From positions 7,039 to 71,038 of the forward strand of contig CAZKAP010000009.1 of the NCBI GenBank assembly GCA_964550895.1: DNA of 64,000 nucleotides, in the 5' to 3' direction. The notes under the pieces were generated by a model that was not told the origin of the DNA, ran no database searches, and worked only from the letters and a program-made list of their open reading frames with translations. The position numbers and the translations under genes are program-made. This DNA is from CAZKAP01 sp964550895 (lineage in GTDB: Bacteria; Bacteroidota; Bacteroidia; Flavobacteriales; Flavobacteriaceae). This document shows positions 16,926 to 25,876 of this stretch, in pieces; within the stretch, counting starts at the first letter, position 1, and the number at the start of each line of letters is the position of its first letter.

Positions 16926-17483
16926 TTAAATCAGACCACCCTCTATGGCGAAACGGATCAGCTGAGCGGTATTCTTGGTGTTGGTCTTCTGCAGGATCTT
17001 CCGCCTATAAGTATCGACCGTGTTCTTGGCAATGTACAGTTTTTCAGCTATTTCTTCGCTGTTGGCTCCATTGGACAATAGCCTGATGATGTTCCTTTCA
17101 TTATCGTTCAGATCGATGCATTTCTGTGCGTGAAACCTTCGGAAACACTGCCGGAGCTCATCCTGTTTGATCGGTTTCAGCAGATAATCGAATGCACCTG
17201 CACGAAAGGCGTCTATAGCGTATTGTTGATGTGCCGATATCATGATGATGCCACCCCTAAAACCTCGCGATATGATATCCCTGGCCAGCTCTATTCCTGA
17301 AGTCCCGGGCATTTCCACATCTAAACAAACCACATCCGGGTTACTTTTCAGCACCCCTTCAAGGCCTTCTTCGACACCGGAATACTGCCCAATAAGTTCC
17401 AGGTCTTCTTCAAGATTGATCAACATTTTAAGGCGATTCAGTGCCCTAGGCTCATCGTCTATGGCAATGATTTGGAGCTTCAT
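16926..17483 (-). CDS. Response regulator, receiver plus LuxR-type HTH
   Basis: This 185-residue protein has a receiver with acidic pair Asp9-Asp10, phospho-acceptor Asp55 (VVCLDVEMPG), Ser83 and Lys103 (YLLKPIKQDEL). A GerE/LuxR helix-turn-helix fills about residues 122-185 (NERNIIRLLSNGANSEEIAE, KNTVDTYRRKIL). No histidine kinase is adjacent, so it is an orphan regulator. Its position 36 bp before the GH53 gene suggests co-transcription and possibly control of galactan use (inference). Confidence 0.9.
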   Translation of the reverse strand: MKLQIIAIDDEPRALNRLKMLINLEEDLELIGQYSGVEEGLEGVLKSNPDVVCLDVEMPGTSGIELARDIISRGFRGGIIMISAHQQYAIDAFRAGAFDYLLKPIKQDELRQCFRRFHAQKCIDLNDNERNIIRLLSNGANSEEIAEKLYIAKNTVDTYRRKILQKTNTKNTAQLIRFAIEGGLI

Positions 17484-17622
17484 ATTCCCAGCGTTCAGCG
17501 GCTTTAAAATATGAATTTAACACTTCTATACTCACATAATTGTTATGATTTATGAGTAAAAAAAATCTGATTAATCGGAATTTCCGGCCAATGGACAGAA
17601 AAGCTTAAAAATTATACCTGAA

Positions 17623-17754
17623 TTATGGCAACCTGAGTTCGATCATTAGGTAATGAGGATAGTCCAGCCCGGGCAGCAGGAGGAAGAAGCCAATGGCGGG
17701 AAAAAGCGCTAGTGCAGCCGGTCGGAAGTATGGGGAAATACTGCGGAGCGTCAT
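17623..17754 (-). CDS. Possible 43-residue single-pass membrane peptide
   Basis: This short frame starts at ATG 17754 and ends at TAA 17623. It has a basic N-terminus (MTLRSISPYFRP) followed by a hydrophobic run (AALALFPAIGFFLLLPGL) and a short tail. It sits 71 bp downstream of the DUF418 gene on the same strand, in an otherwise empty 342-bp gap. The hydrophobic run with preceding Arg residues looks like a real membrane segment, but the frame is short and could be chance or the remnant of an older gene. Confidence 0.3.
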   Translation of the reverse strand: MTLRSISPYFRPAALALFPAIGFFLLLPGLDYPHYLMIELRLP

Positions 17755-17825
17755 CTAAGGTCGGGTCTCGATTATCGCCCGGCAAAATAGTGGAATAGAC
17801 TCAAAATTCACCGGTCTGCCTGGAA

Positions 17826-19112
17826 TTACCTTCGGAAAGTCTGCCGTTTCTTATACGTAAGCGACCGCCATACCCATTCAAGGGGTCCGAAATGAAAGTA
17901 CCTGAGCCAAAGCGGGCTCGTTATGAGCTGCAGTATCCAAACGGAGAATACGACATAGTACAGTTCGTATCGCTCCAGCTGTCCGTAGAGCCCCCATCCG
18001 AAACCGTAGAATACAAAGGCGGCAATAACACTGTGCATGACGTAGTTGGTCAGTGCCATACGGCCCACTGCGGCCACCGCTTTTTGCAGGAAACTGAGCA
18101 CCCTCCATCGCACCATGAGCATGACCGCGCCTATATGCCCCAGGGTGATAAGTAGCCTTCCGACATGATAGGACTGGTGGGCACGGGCCTGCGCCAGGGA
18201 GTCCCAGTTTGCCTCAATTTCGATCAGCGATTCGTAATAATTAACCAGCACACCCAAACCGTAGCCCAACACGGTCATCAATAGGTAAAACCCGGTACTT
18301 CTTTGGTTTTGAAGGATACCCCATTTAAAGAAGGCCATGCCCAGGAGCATGAAAGAGAGCAGGTCCCAGGGATCATACCTATAGGTAAACTTGGACTGCA
18401 TAAACCTATTCACGGGTATAAACGCCTTGAAAATTTCCCCATATGTACCGCTACTCTTCACCTTTACATCGCCGGCGATCTCTTCTTTGGGATGCTTTTC
18501 CAGCGCCTCCTGATAAGCTTCCCATGTGGTCTCCTGCTCCAAGTTGAGTTCTGTGCCCGTATTCACGAGTTGCTCGAGGACCGGCCCCTCCTTGTAGATC
18601 CGATCCATTTCATAGTAATCGGCCACATCCAGGAATATACCAAAGGAAATGAGGACCATAGCCGCCGTCAACAGCCATTTGGGAGCGGTTTTTCGCAGGG
18701 GAAAAAGCAGAAAGCCGAAGAGGGCGTAACTGTAGAGAATCTCTCCCCACCAGAGCAGTACATAGGCATGAATGAGTCCGAAAAGGAGGAGCCACATTAC
18801 TCGTCGATAGTAGATATCGGCCGCGCCCAGGCTGGCATCCCGATTCTCCAGTTTATTAAGCAGAAGCACTGCGCTTGCCCCGTAGATCACCGTAAATAGT
18901 CCCCTCATGGTGCCCTCGAAGAAGAGGTTATTCATCATCCAAACCTGCAGGTTGCTTCCTTCGGAGCCGCCGGCTATGGTCGGGTCGGCATAGGCGAAAG
19001 GCAGGCCCATACCATGTATGTTCATCAATAGGATTCCCAGCAGGGCAAACCCGCGAATGACGTCCAGGGAGGTGATACGTTGTACCTCCTGAACAGGTTG
19101 ATACCCCTTCAT
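17826..19112 (-). CDS. DUF418 family membrane protein
   Basis: This 428-residue protein has about ten membrane segments. The N-terminus has TSLDVIRGFALLGILLMNIH, the hallmark shared by DUF418 and related acyltransferase-3-like proteins, and the C-terminal half has VGRMALTNYVMHSVIAAFVF, the DUF418 domain proper. Members are thought to handle small molecules at the membrane, but no reaction is proven. It starts 75 bp after the stop of the Na+/sugar symporter gene and may be co-transcribed with it. Confidence 0.9.
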   Translation of the reverse strand: MKGYQPVQEVQRITSLDVIRGFALLGILLMNIHGMGLPFAYADPTIAGGSEGSNLQVWMMNNLFFEGTMRGLFTVIYGASAVLLLNKLENRDASLGAADIYYRRVMWLLLFGLIHAYVLLWWGEILYSYALFGFLLFPLRKTAPKWLLTAAMVLISFGIFLDVADYYEMDRIYKEGPVLEQLVNTGTELNLEQETTWEAYQEALEKHPKEEIAGDVKVKSSGTYGEIFKAFIPVNRFMQSKFTYRYDPWDLLSFMLLGMAFFKWGILQNQRSTGFYLLMTVLGYGLGVLVNYYESLIEIEANWDSLAQARAHQSYHVGRLLITLGHIGAVMLMVRWRVLSFLQKAVAAVGRMALTNYVMHSVIAAFVFYGFGWGLYGQLERYELYYVVFSVWILQLITSPLWLRYFHFGPLEWVWRSLTYKKRQTFRR

Positions 19113-19187
19113 AAGTGAGTGGTTAGGTGTTTAGCGAGCAGAAGGTAGGGAAAATCTACCCAACCGGCTATTCTCCGAACCTCCGGG

Positions 19188-20846
19188 CTACCAGAATAAG
19201 GCATAGATCACCGAAAGCAATATCAGAATGATAAAGGCGCCTATGTTGTACAGGGGGCTGGTCTTAAAGTATCCCTTCTCAATCACCAGGGCGTTCTTAT
19301 CCTTACCACTGCGGTTTTCCGCATAACTGAACAGCATCATAAAAACCGAGGTGATCACAAAGGTGAGCCCCATCTGGGTCAGGAAGGGCAGTTCGACGAA
19401 TAGGCCTTCCATGCCTCCGCCTTCGAGCCAACCCTTAGGTCCCACCTTGAAGTACATAGCCACCGGTATGGAGAAGAGTGCTCCGGCTATGGCAGCCCGG
19501 TTGGACGTGCGGGGCCAGAACAGGCCCAGCATAAATACAGCCAGTATGCCCGGACTTACGATACCCGTATATTCCTGAATGAATTGGAAAGCCTGGTCTA
19601 TGCTGCCCAGCAGTGGTGCCATGACTACGGCCAGTACGAGTGCAACGGCGGCAGATATCCGACCCACGCGAACCAGATTCTGTTCATTTCCATTTTTGGC
19701 GATATAGGGTTTGTAAAGGTCCATAGTGAATATGGTGGAGGTCGAATTCAGCATGGAGGCCAGGGAAGAAACCACTGCGGCCGCCAGGGCAGCAACGGAG
19801 ACCCCTTTGAGGCCTACAGGGAGGAGCTGCATCAGCCAGGGATAGGCGTCGTCGTTCTTGGAAGGCACTCCGGTATTGCCTAAATCCCTGACACTGGCGA
19901 GCAGCTCGGGATCGTTCACTATAACATAGGCCGCAATTCCGGGTATCACCACGATAAAGGGGATGATCATCTTGAGAAAGGCAGCAAACAATATACCCTT
20001 CTGGGACTCTTCCAGGGATTTCGCGGCCAGGGTTCGCTGGATGATGTACTGATTGAATCCCCAGTAGTACAGGTTGGCGATCCACAAGCCCCCCACCAGT
20101 ACGCCTATGCCGGGCAAGTTGTTGTATTCCGGATTCGATTTGTCGAGGATCAGGTCGAAATGCCCAGGAGCCTCATCGTAGATGCGCTGTGCGCCGGCAA
20201 GAACACCTCCGGCGTCTCCTCCGACGATGTTTAGGGCAATGTAGGTGGTTACTATACCCCCAATCACCAGGAATATGACCTGTATCATATCGGTCCAGGC
20301 CACCGCAGAAAGCCCCCCGTACAGGGAATACGCCGCCGCAAACAGGGCCAGTCCGATGATGGCGTAAATGGATTCGACACCCAGGACCGTTTCCAACGCC
20401 AGTCCACCGAGGTACAGAACGGAGGTTAAGTTAACGAATACATACAGGGCGATCCAAAAAATGGCGAGTATGGATTTCAGGTTAGTCGAATACCGCTGCT
20501 CGATAAATTCGGGTATGGTATACAACTTTCTCTTTATGAAAACCGGCAGGAAAAACTTCCCGACGATCAGCAGGGTCAGTGCCGCCATCCATTCATAGGA
20601 GGCGATGGCCAGGCCGGAGACGAAACCCGAGCCCGACATCCCGATAAACTGCTCTGCGGAGATGTTTGCCGCGATCAGCGAGGCACCTATGGCCCACCAG
20701 GGCAGGGCCTTACTGGCCAGGAAGTAATCTTCGGTAGTTTTCTTCTTGCCCCCCTTATTTCTGGACACAAAGAGTCCCACAGAGAGGATAATAGTGGCAT
20801 AGACAATAAAGACGACGTAATCCCAGACTGAGAAGGTACTGCTCAT
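19188..20846 (-). CDS. Na+/sugar symporter of the SSS family, vSGLT-like
   Basis: This 552-residue inner-membrane symporter closely resembles the Vibrio Na+/galactose transporter vSGLT across its length. Matching stretches include TEDYFLASKALPWWAIGASL, AANISAEQFIGMSGSGF (the sugar- and Na+-site helix with the Ala-Glu-Gln-Phe core), NLTSVLYLGGLALETVLG, GLWIANLYYWGFNQYIIQRT and SSLASMLNSTSTIFTMDLYK. About 14 membrane helices are expected. The substrate is likely galactose or glucose, consistent with a GalM-like gene and a GH53 galactanase nearby. It is divergent from the GH5-like gene across 154 bp. Confidence 0.92.
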   Translation of the reverse strand: MSSTFSVWDYVVFIVYATIILSVGLFVSRNKGGKKKTTEDYFLASKALPWWAIGASLIAANISAEQFIGMSGSGFVSGLAIASYEWMAALTLLIVGKFFLPVFIKRKLYTIPEFIEQRYSTNLKSILAIFWIALYVFVNLTSVLYLGGLALETVLGVESIYAIIGLALFAAAYSLYGGLSAVAWTDMIQVIFLVIGGIVTTYIALNIVGGDAGGVLAGAQRIYDEAPGHFDLILDKSNPEYNNLPGIGVLVGGLWIANLYYWGFNQYIIQRTLAAKSLEESQKGILFAAFLKMIIPFIVVIPGIAAYVIVNDPELLASVRDLGNTGVPSKNDDAYPWLMQLLPVGLKGVSVAALAAAVVSSLASMLNSTSTIFTMDLYKPYIAKNGNEQNLVRVGRISAAVALVLAVVMAPLLGSIDQAFQFIQEYTGIVSPGILAVFMLGLFWPRTSNRAAIAGALFSIPVAMYFKVGPKGWLEGGGMEGLFVELPFLTQMGLTFVITSVFMMLFSYAENRSGKDKNALVIEKGYFKTSPLYNIGAFIILILLSVIYALFW

Positions 20847-20895
20847 AGTGGATGGTTGTTAAGAAGAGATTAGGTTTACCGGTAGGTATCGGCAA

Positions 20896-20903
20896 CGAAA
20901 GTA
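20896..20903 (-). promoter_or_regulatory. Weak -7-like element upstream of the symporter gene
   Basis: The minus strand reads TACTTTCG, one base from the consensus TAnnTTTG, about 50 bp before the symporter ATG. A TTTG lies further upstream, but its spacing of about 25 bp is longer than usual. Confidence 0.3.
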
Positions 20904-21000
20904 AATATCCTATTAATATTGATTTTGGCAAATTATTAAGATAATTTTATTCATGCCGCAACGATGTGGCCCTTTCGGTGATCATCCTTAAACTCGGTCT

Positions 21001-23598
21001 ATGTCCTCGTCTCGTCTTCCTCATGTCTTAATCCTGAGCCTTTTGTTATATGGCTCTCTGCCGGCGCAAGCCACGGACCCTGGCTTTAGTGTAAACGAGC
21101 AAGGCAGGATCGTAACGACTTCCGATGGAACCGAGATTAGGGGTTTCGGGGTAAACTATACGCTGCCCTTCGCCCACGCATTCCGCGCTGCGGGAAAGAT
21201 GGGACTGGATGTACGGGAGCAGATCGATCGAGACGTCTACCATTTCGCCCGTCTGGGCTTCGACCTCTTCCGTGTACATGTATGGGATGTTGAAATTAGC
21301 GATACCAAGGGAAACCTGCTGAAAAACGCACAACTCGATCATTTCGATTATCTGCTGAAGCAGCTCTCTGAGCGGGGTATCCGTTATGTCCTCACCCCGA
21401 TCGCTTACTGGGGCAACGGCTGGCCCGAACCGGACGAAAAGCTGCCGGGTTTTTCCTCGGTCTTCGGAAAATCGGAATGTTTGACCAATCCCGATTGCAT
21501 TGAGGCCCAGGAAAATTACCTCTATCAGTTTATGAACCATGTTAACCCATACACAGGTTTCGCCTATAAGAACGATCCCAATCTAATCGCTGTAGAGATC
21601 AGTAATGAGCCCCACCACCGGGGGAATGGGAAGGAAGTCACCGCATTTGTCAAGCGAATGCTCAGGTCTGTGCAACGCAGCGGAAACAGAAAACCCGTCT
21701 TCTATAATATCAGCCACGGCGTTCACTTTGCTGCGGATTATTTCCGGGCAGGGATAGACGGTGGGACCTTTCAATGGTATCCCACTGGCCTGGGGTATCA
21801 GAAGGAACTACCTGGAAACGCCCTGCTTAATGTGGACCGCTACCCTATTCCTTTCGACAGCATCATTGGCCGAAACTCGGGGGCCAAAATCGTCTATGAA
21901 TTCGATGCGGCCGATGTCATGGATGCCCATGTGTACCCGGCCATGGCTCGCAGTTTCCGGGAAGCCGGCATACAACTGGCTACCCATTTCGCCTACGACC
22001 CCACTTTTCTGGCCCCGTACAATACGGAGTACAACACCCACTACATGAATCTGGCCTATACTCCGTCCAAGGCACTGGCACTGGCCATTTGTTCACGTAT
22101 ATTCCATGAAATTCCGATCTACAGCAGTTTCGGGCGCTATCCGGAGAATACCCGTTTCGGCCATACCACCCTGGATCCGGAAAACGGACTGGCCGTCTAT
22201 AATAGCCCCGATACTTTTATATACACCGGAGATACTCAGGATACCCCTTTACAAATCAAGAAATTAGAGTCCCTGAAGGGGGTGGGGAGTTCACCCGTGG
22301 TCAAGTATACGGGCTCCGGTGCTTATTTTCTGGACCGGGTGCAAAAGGGCATCTGGAGGCTTGAAATTATGCCGGATCCTGGTATTTACAAGAACCCCTT
22401 CGGAAGAAACAGCACGGATCGTCAGCTGGCAGGGCTGCGTTGGGACACAAACGAGATCACCGTTGACCTCAGGGATTTGGGATCGGATTTTGACATCACT
22501 AAAATCGACCGGGGTAAGGCCTTCGAACCCAGTCCCATCGACTCCAGGACTTACCGGGTCTACCCGGGCACCTATCTACTCACCCGGGCGGGGAAGAGCA
22601 ACGAGGACTATGGCGAGAAAAGGCTGGGTGCCATACGTATGGACGAATTCTTTGCACCCGAAAAGCCCATACCCTCCTTACAGCTGAATCACCAACCGCC
22701 CCTATCCGCTCCGGCAGGCTCTGATCTCACCCTGCAGGCCGGAGTATTCGATACGCTGCAACCCATGGCGGTCACTATTCACGCTTATCCACCCGGTCAG
22801 GGCCGGGTGGACATACACATGGAAAGCACAGATGGCTTCCACTACCGTGGAAAACTCAAAGGCGAAGGTCTCATGGGGGTAGGCAGACTGAACTACTTCA
22901 TTAGCATAACCCGAAATTCGGGCGAGGTGATCACTTTCCCTGCGGGTGTATCCGGGGTACCCGGGGAATGGGACTTCGAATTCGACCGCCATTACCGGAC
23001 TGAAGTCCTGAATGCCGATGCTCCCGTGTTGCTCTTCGATGCCTATGCCGACTACGATAACCTGATACGCACCTGGCGGCCGGAAGTGAGACTGATAAAA
23101 GATCCGCTCTCCCATGGAGGCGTACTCGAGGTCAATCCGGCGCAACTCTGGAGACCCGATAGCGAAAACCTCGACGCATCCCCTATATACGATTATAGCA
23201 TCAAGCACCCTACCCGGCAACGCACACGGAGTTGGAAGGACGCCCTGGGGGAAAAATCCTCACTCGCGGTAGAAGGCCGCAGCCTGAATGGCAAGCCCTG
23301 TAAGGTTCAGATCGGTTTAACGCAGGATAACGGGCATACCTATGCCGCCCTGTTGGAATTGACTCCTGAGAAACGCATCCACCGCATTTCCCTGGCTGAA
23401 TTGAAACCGGTACCCACCGTGCTGCTGCCAAGGCCCTATCCCACCTTCCTGCCGTATTTCTTTGAATCCGCTGAGGAGCCCGGGAAACTGCAGCTCAATC
23501 GAATGGAAGCCCTTCAAATCTCGCTCGGACCCGGCCTTTCCGATTCGCAGCGACAGGAAAGAAACGGCTACGCGCTTTCCAGAGTCTGGTTGGAATAA
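21001..23598 (+). CDS. Large secreted GH5-like (clan GH-A) glycoside hydrolase
   Basis: This 865-residue protein has a signal peptide (VLILSLLLYGSLPAQA). Residues about 25-400 form a clan-A TIM barrel: GFGVNYTLPFAHAFR, HFARLGFDLFRVHVWD, acid/base Glu203 (AVEISNEPHH) and nucleophile Glu300 (AKIVYEFDAADV). The remaining 450 residues are beta-rich and likely include accessory or carbohydrate-binding domains (VTIHAYPPGQGRVDIHMEST; the last 180 residues form a separate domain). Subfamily and substrate are not clear to me. It lies 13 bp upstream of aldose 1-epimerase and divergent from the Na+/sugar symporter, so a role in releasing hexoses is likely. Confidence 0.8.
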   Translation: MSSSRLPHVLILSLLLYGSLPAQATDPGFSVNEQGRIVTTSDGTEIRGFGVNYTLPFAHAFRAAGKMGLDVREQIDRDVYHFARLGFDLFRVHVWDVEISDTKGNLLKNAQLDHFDYLLKQLSERGIRYVLTPIAYWGNGWPEPDEKLPGFSSVFGKSECLTNPDCIEAQENYLYQFMNHVNPYTGFAYKNDPNLIAVEISNEPHHRGNGKEVTAFVKRMLRSVQRSGNRKPVFYNISHGVHFAADYFRAGIDGGTFQWYPTGLGYQKELPGNALLNVDRYPIPFDSIIGRNSGAKIVYEFDAADVMDAHVYPAMARSFREAGIQLATHFAYDPTFLAPYNTEYNTHYMNLAYTPSKALALAICSRIFHEIPIYSSFGRYPENTRFGHTTLDPENGLAVYNSPDTFIYTGDTQDTPLQIKKLESLKGVGSSPVVKYTGSGAYFLDRVQKGIWRLEIMPDPGIYKNPFGRNSTDRQLAGLRWDTNEITVDLRDLGSDFDITKIDRGKAFEPSPIDSRTYRVYPGTYLLTRAGKSNEDYGEKRLGAIRMDEFFAPEKPIPSLQLNHQPPLSAPAGSDLTLQAGVFDTLQPMAVTIHAYPPGQGRVDIHMESTDGFHYRGKLKGEGLMGVGRLNYFISITRNSGEVITFPAGVSGVPGEWDFEFDRHYRTEVLNADAPVLLFDAYADYDNLIRTWRPEVRLIKDPLSHGGVLEVNPAQLWRPDSENLDASPIYDYSIKHPTRQRTRSWKDALGEKSSLAVEGRSLNGKPCKVQIGLTQDNGHTYAALLELTPEKRIHRISLAELKPVPTVLLPRPYPTFLPYFFESAEEPGKLQLNRMEALQISLGPGLSDSQRQERNGYALSRVWLE

Positions 23599-23611
23599 TA
23601 ACTGCTCTCCC

Positions 23612-24664
23612 ATGAAACACCCTTCGTACCGCATCACGCCTTTTGGTGAGCTGAATAACCGCCCTGTAGAATGCATCCGCCTGACTGACGAAACGGGAGC
23701 CGTAGTGGAGGTTCTCACACTGGGGGCTACCTGGCATATTTATGCGGTACCCCTGCCCGGAGGTGGTCTGCGGGATATACTGGTTAAACCCGGGGACCTG
23801 AACGGTTACCTGGAAAACCAAGGGGGTCCGGACTATTGTTTCGGGGCCTCGATCGGTCGCTATGCCGGGAGAATTGGCGGCGGGGGATTCAGGCTGAACA
23901 AGGAATTCCATTCCCTGGCGGGTACCGATGGGGTCCATCTGCACGGGGGCGATCAGGGGCTTTCCCGGAAAATCTGGAAGGTAATTGAGCACGGAGAAGG
24001 GGCTGAGCCCTGGGTACTCCTGAGCGTGGACAGCGCAGACGGCGAAGGGGGATATCCCGGTGAACTCACTGTATTCGCCCGCTTCCAGCTCAGCCGGGGT
24101 ACCTGCATACTGACCTATTACGGGTATTCGGATCGGGACACCGTGCTCAACCTGACGAATCACGCTTATTTCAACTTGTCCGATCGGAAGGGTGTGGAGG
24201 ATCTGGTCCTGGAAATGGGTTCGCACCGATGGCTGGAGGCCGACGATCGCAATGTGCCTACGGGGGAAATTCACGACCTCTCCCATAGCCCTTTGGATTT
24301 CAGGCAGGGTGTCAGGCTGGGTACTGCCCTGGATTACTGTGGATTCCTGGACCACGTGTTCCTGTTGGACTGGCATCCCGAGCGGGGTCGCTATGCCCGG
24401 TTAACCGACCCGAAGAGCGGGCTGTACCTGATGGTTCAGACCAATCAGCCCGCAGTGGTTGTATTTGCGCCCAGAGCCCTGGAATACAAAGGCAAACTGT
24501 CCAATGCACACAAGGGGCCGCATGAATTCCCGGCCATTTGCTTTGAAACCCAGAACTATCCGGACGCTCCCAATAAGCCCCACTTTCCCTCCAGCCTCCT
24601 ATGTGAAGGCAGTAGCTACTATTCACGCACATACTACCGGGCCGGTGTATCGAAGGGCTCCTAG
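23612..24664 (+). CDS. galM: Aldose 1-epimerase (galactose mutarotase-like)
   Basis: This 350-residue enzyme interconverts alpha and beta anomers of hexoses. Motifs seen are SIGRYAGRIGGGGFRLN, VHLHGGDQGLSRKIW with the catalytic His region, LNLTNHAYFNLS with the second His, and the general-base Glu in ICFETQNYPDAPNKPHFPSS. The ATG at 23612 (MKHPSYRITPFGEL) is chosen; the frame is open upstream into the preceding gene but that part does not look like the family. It follows the GH5-like gene by 13 bp and overlaps the convergent 2H gene by 4 bp. Confidence 0.93.
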   Translation: MKHPSYRITPFGELNNRPVECIRLTDETGAVVEVLTLGATWHIYAVPLPGGGLRDILVKPGDLNGYLENQGGPDYCFGASIGRYAGRIGGGGFRLNKEFHSLAGTDGVHLHGGDQGLSRKIWKVIEHGEGAEPWVLLSVDSADGEGGYPGELTVFARFQLSRGTCILTYYGYSDRDTVLNLTNHAYFNLSDRKGVEDLVLEMGSHRWLEADDRNVPTGEIHDLSHSPLDFRQGVRLGTALDYCGFLDHVFLLDWHPERGRYARLTDPKSGLYLMVQTNQPAVVVFAPRALEYKGKLSNAHKGPHEFPAICFETQNYPDAPNKPHFPSSLLCEGSSYYSRTYYRAGVSKGS

Positions 24665-25341
24665 AAAGTGAAGCGTTGCAGTATGCGACACTTTTCAGCG
24701 CGCTGGTACCAGTCGTTGGCCACCAGCTCGAACTCCTGTACGACAAACTCCCCGAACTCCCTTTCGGACTGCTGCTTAAGGAATTCGACCAGGCCCGATC
24801 CGTCTGAAAGTGGTCGCCTGAAGCGAAGCACCGTACTGTGACCGGACTCCGTCCTGTAACGGGAATCTATGGAGTGCTGTAACCCGGAATGTCCAAAAAG
24901 CGAACGGAGACGCTCCCTGATGGCATTAAGAACATTGTCAGGGAAATATCCCTGTATCATCAGGCAGGAGGGAGAGGCCGTAACCCCTCGGAAACGGTAA
25001 GTAAAAGGAGTTATGCCCCGGAGGGCTTTCTGGATGATATCCCCGTATGCGGACGGCTCGATACTATCCACGGTAAAACCCCGGTAGCAGGAAATAATCG
25101 ACATGACCGTCACGTGAAGATCACTGCCGGGATACGGGTACTGACCGGGTGCCACCCGGGAAACCTCGCTCAGGAATTCACGAATATGCTCACGAACGTT
25201 ATCGTCGGGCCGCAACAACAAGGTAATTCCGTAGCGATCGTCTCGGGGGTCATCGATCAGGGGATCCCATACCTCTTTTCCGCAGGAAAAGGCCTGAAAT
25301 GCATCGGTGCGCAATTCCCTGTAGAGTTCGTCGAGATCCAT
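24661..25341 (-). CDS. 2H phosphoesterase (2'-5' RNA ligase-like)
   Basis: This 226-residue protein has two H-x-T/S-x motifs, His76-Val-Thr78-Val and His168-Ser-Thr170-Val, that define the 2H phosphoesterase superfamily (LigT, cyclic phosphodiesterases). They are about 90 residues apart, as expected for the bilobed fold. It is cytosolic. The substrate could be cyclic phosphate nucleotides or RNA ends; nothing nearby helps. The upstream side holds a terminator that ends the hmuR-hmuY-doxX unit. Confidence 0.85.
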   Translation of the reverse strand: MDLDELYRELRTDAFQAFSCGKEVWDPLIDDPRDDRYGITLLLRPDDNVREHIREFLSEVSRVAPGQYPYPGSDLHVTVMSIISCYRGFTVDSIEPSAYGDIIQKALRGITPFTYRFRGVTASPSCLMIQGYFPDNVLNAIRERLRSLFGHSGLQHSIDSRYRTESGHSTVLRFRRPLSDGSGLVEFLKQQSEREFGEFVVQEFELVANDWYQRAEKCRILQRFTF

Positions 25342-25371
25342 GCGAAATACCGTTTATTCAAAAATACTGTG

Positions 25372-25402
25372 AAAAACCCCCGGTTTATCCCCGGGGGTTT
25401 AC
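25372..25402 (-). terminator. Terminator of the hmuR-hmuY-doxX operon
   Basis: A 10-bp perfect stem (AAACCCCCGG with CCGGGGGTTT) closes a 7-nt loop about 23 bp after the doxX stop. On the minus strand the stem runs into TTTTT. Confidence 0.85.
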
Positions 25403-25423
25403 GATACCGACCGCAGTGAAACC

Positions 25424-25873
25424 CTAGGGCCGAATCGGATGCATCCAGACCAATGGCTTCCACTTCGGCCATTCCATCAGAATGAGGGTCAGGTTGATCG
25501 CAAACAAACCGATCACCTGCAACAGCTTAACCACTTCATCGGCCTCGAGGAAGGCGTGGAACAACACAATCTGCAGGGTGATGGGCAGCAACAGGACCGC
25601 TCCGATAAAGGCCGTGTACTGCAATGCGATCAGCAATCCGAATGCGATTTCACATATGCCGAGGACCTGCCAGGCATAGCCCGTCTGCTTGGATCCGCTG
25701 ATGTAAAGGATTTTCTGGAGGGTGGATTCCCTGGCCGGATCCTTGAATTTTTCGGCTTTCTCCACCACTTCCAGAGGCGTGGGAACGGGCTTCTGAAACT
25801 TCTGTATCCCCCCGTAGATCATGATACCGCCCAGGAGCAACCGAAGCGCAATGAAAAGGAAATTCCTGAACAT
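25424..25873 (-). CDS. DoxX family membrane protein
   Basis: This 149-residue protein has four membrane segments: LFIALRLLLGGIMIYGGIQKF, GYAWQVLGICEIAFGLLIAL, IGAVLLLPITLQIVLFHAFL and VIGLFAINLTLIL. The YGGIQKF..P pattern after helix 1 is typical of DoxX. Related proteins associate with redox enzymes, but a specific activity is unproven. It begins 3 bp after hmuY and precedes the terminator, so it is part of the heme-uptake operon. This makes a redox or membrane role linked to heme/iron plausible (inference). Confidence 0.85.
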   Translation of the reverse strand: MFRNFLFIALRLLLGGIMIYGGIQKFQKPVPTPLEVVEKAEKFKDPARESTLQKILYISGSKQTGYAWQVLGICEIAFGLLIALQYTAFIGAVLLLPITLQIVLFHAFLEADEVVKLLQVIGLFAINLTLILMEWPKWKPLVWMHPIRP

Positions 25874-25876
25874 CTC

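Noticed and set aside
23495..24376. 293-codon minus-strand frame opposite galM
   Set aside because: It is a shadow of the mutarotase gene, which has all the expected active-site motifs.
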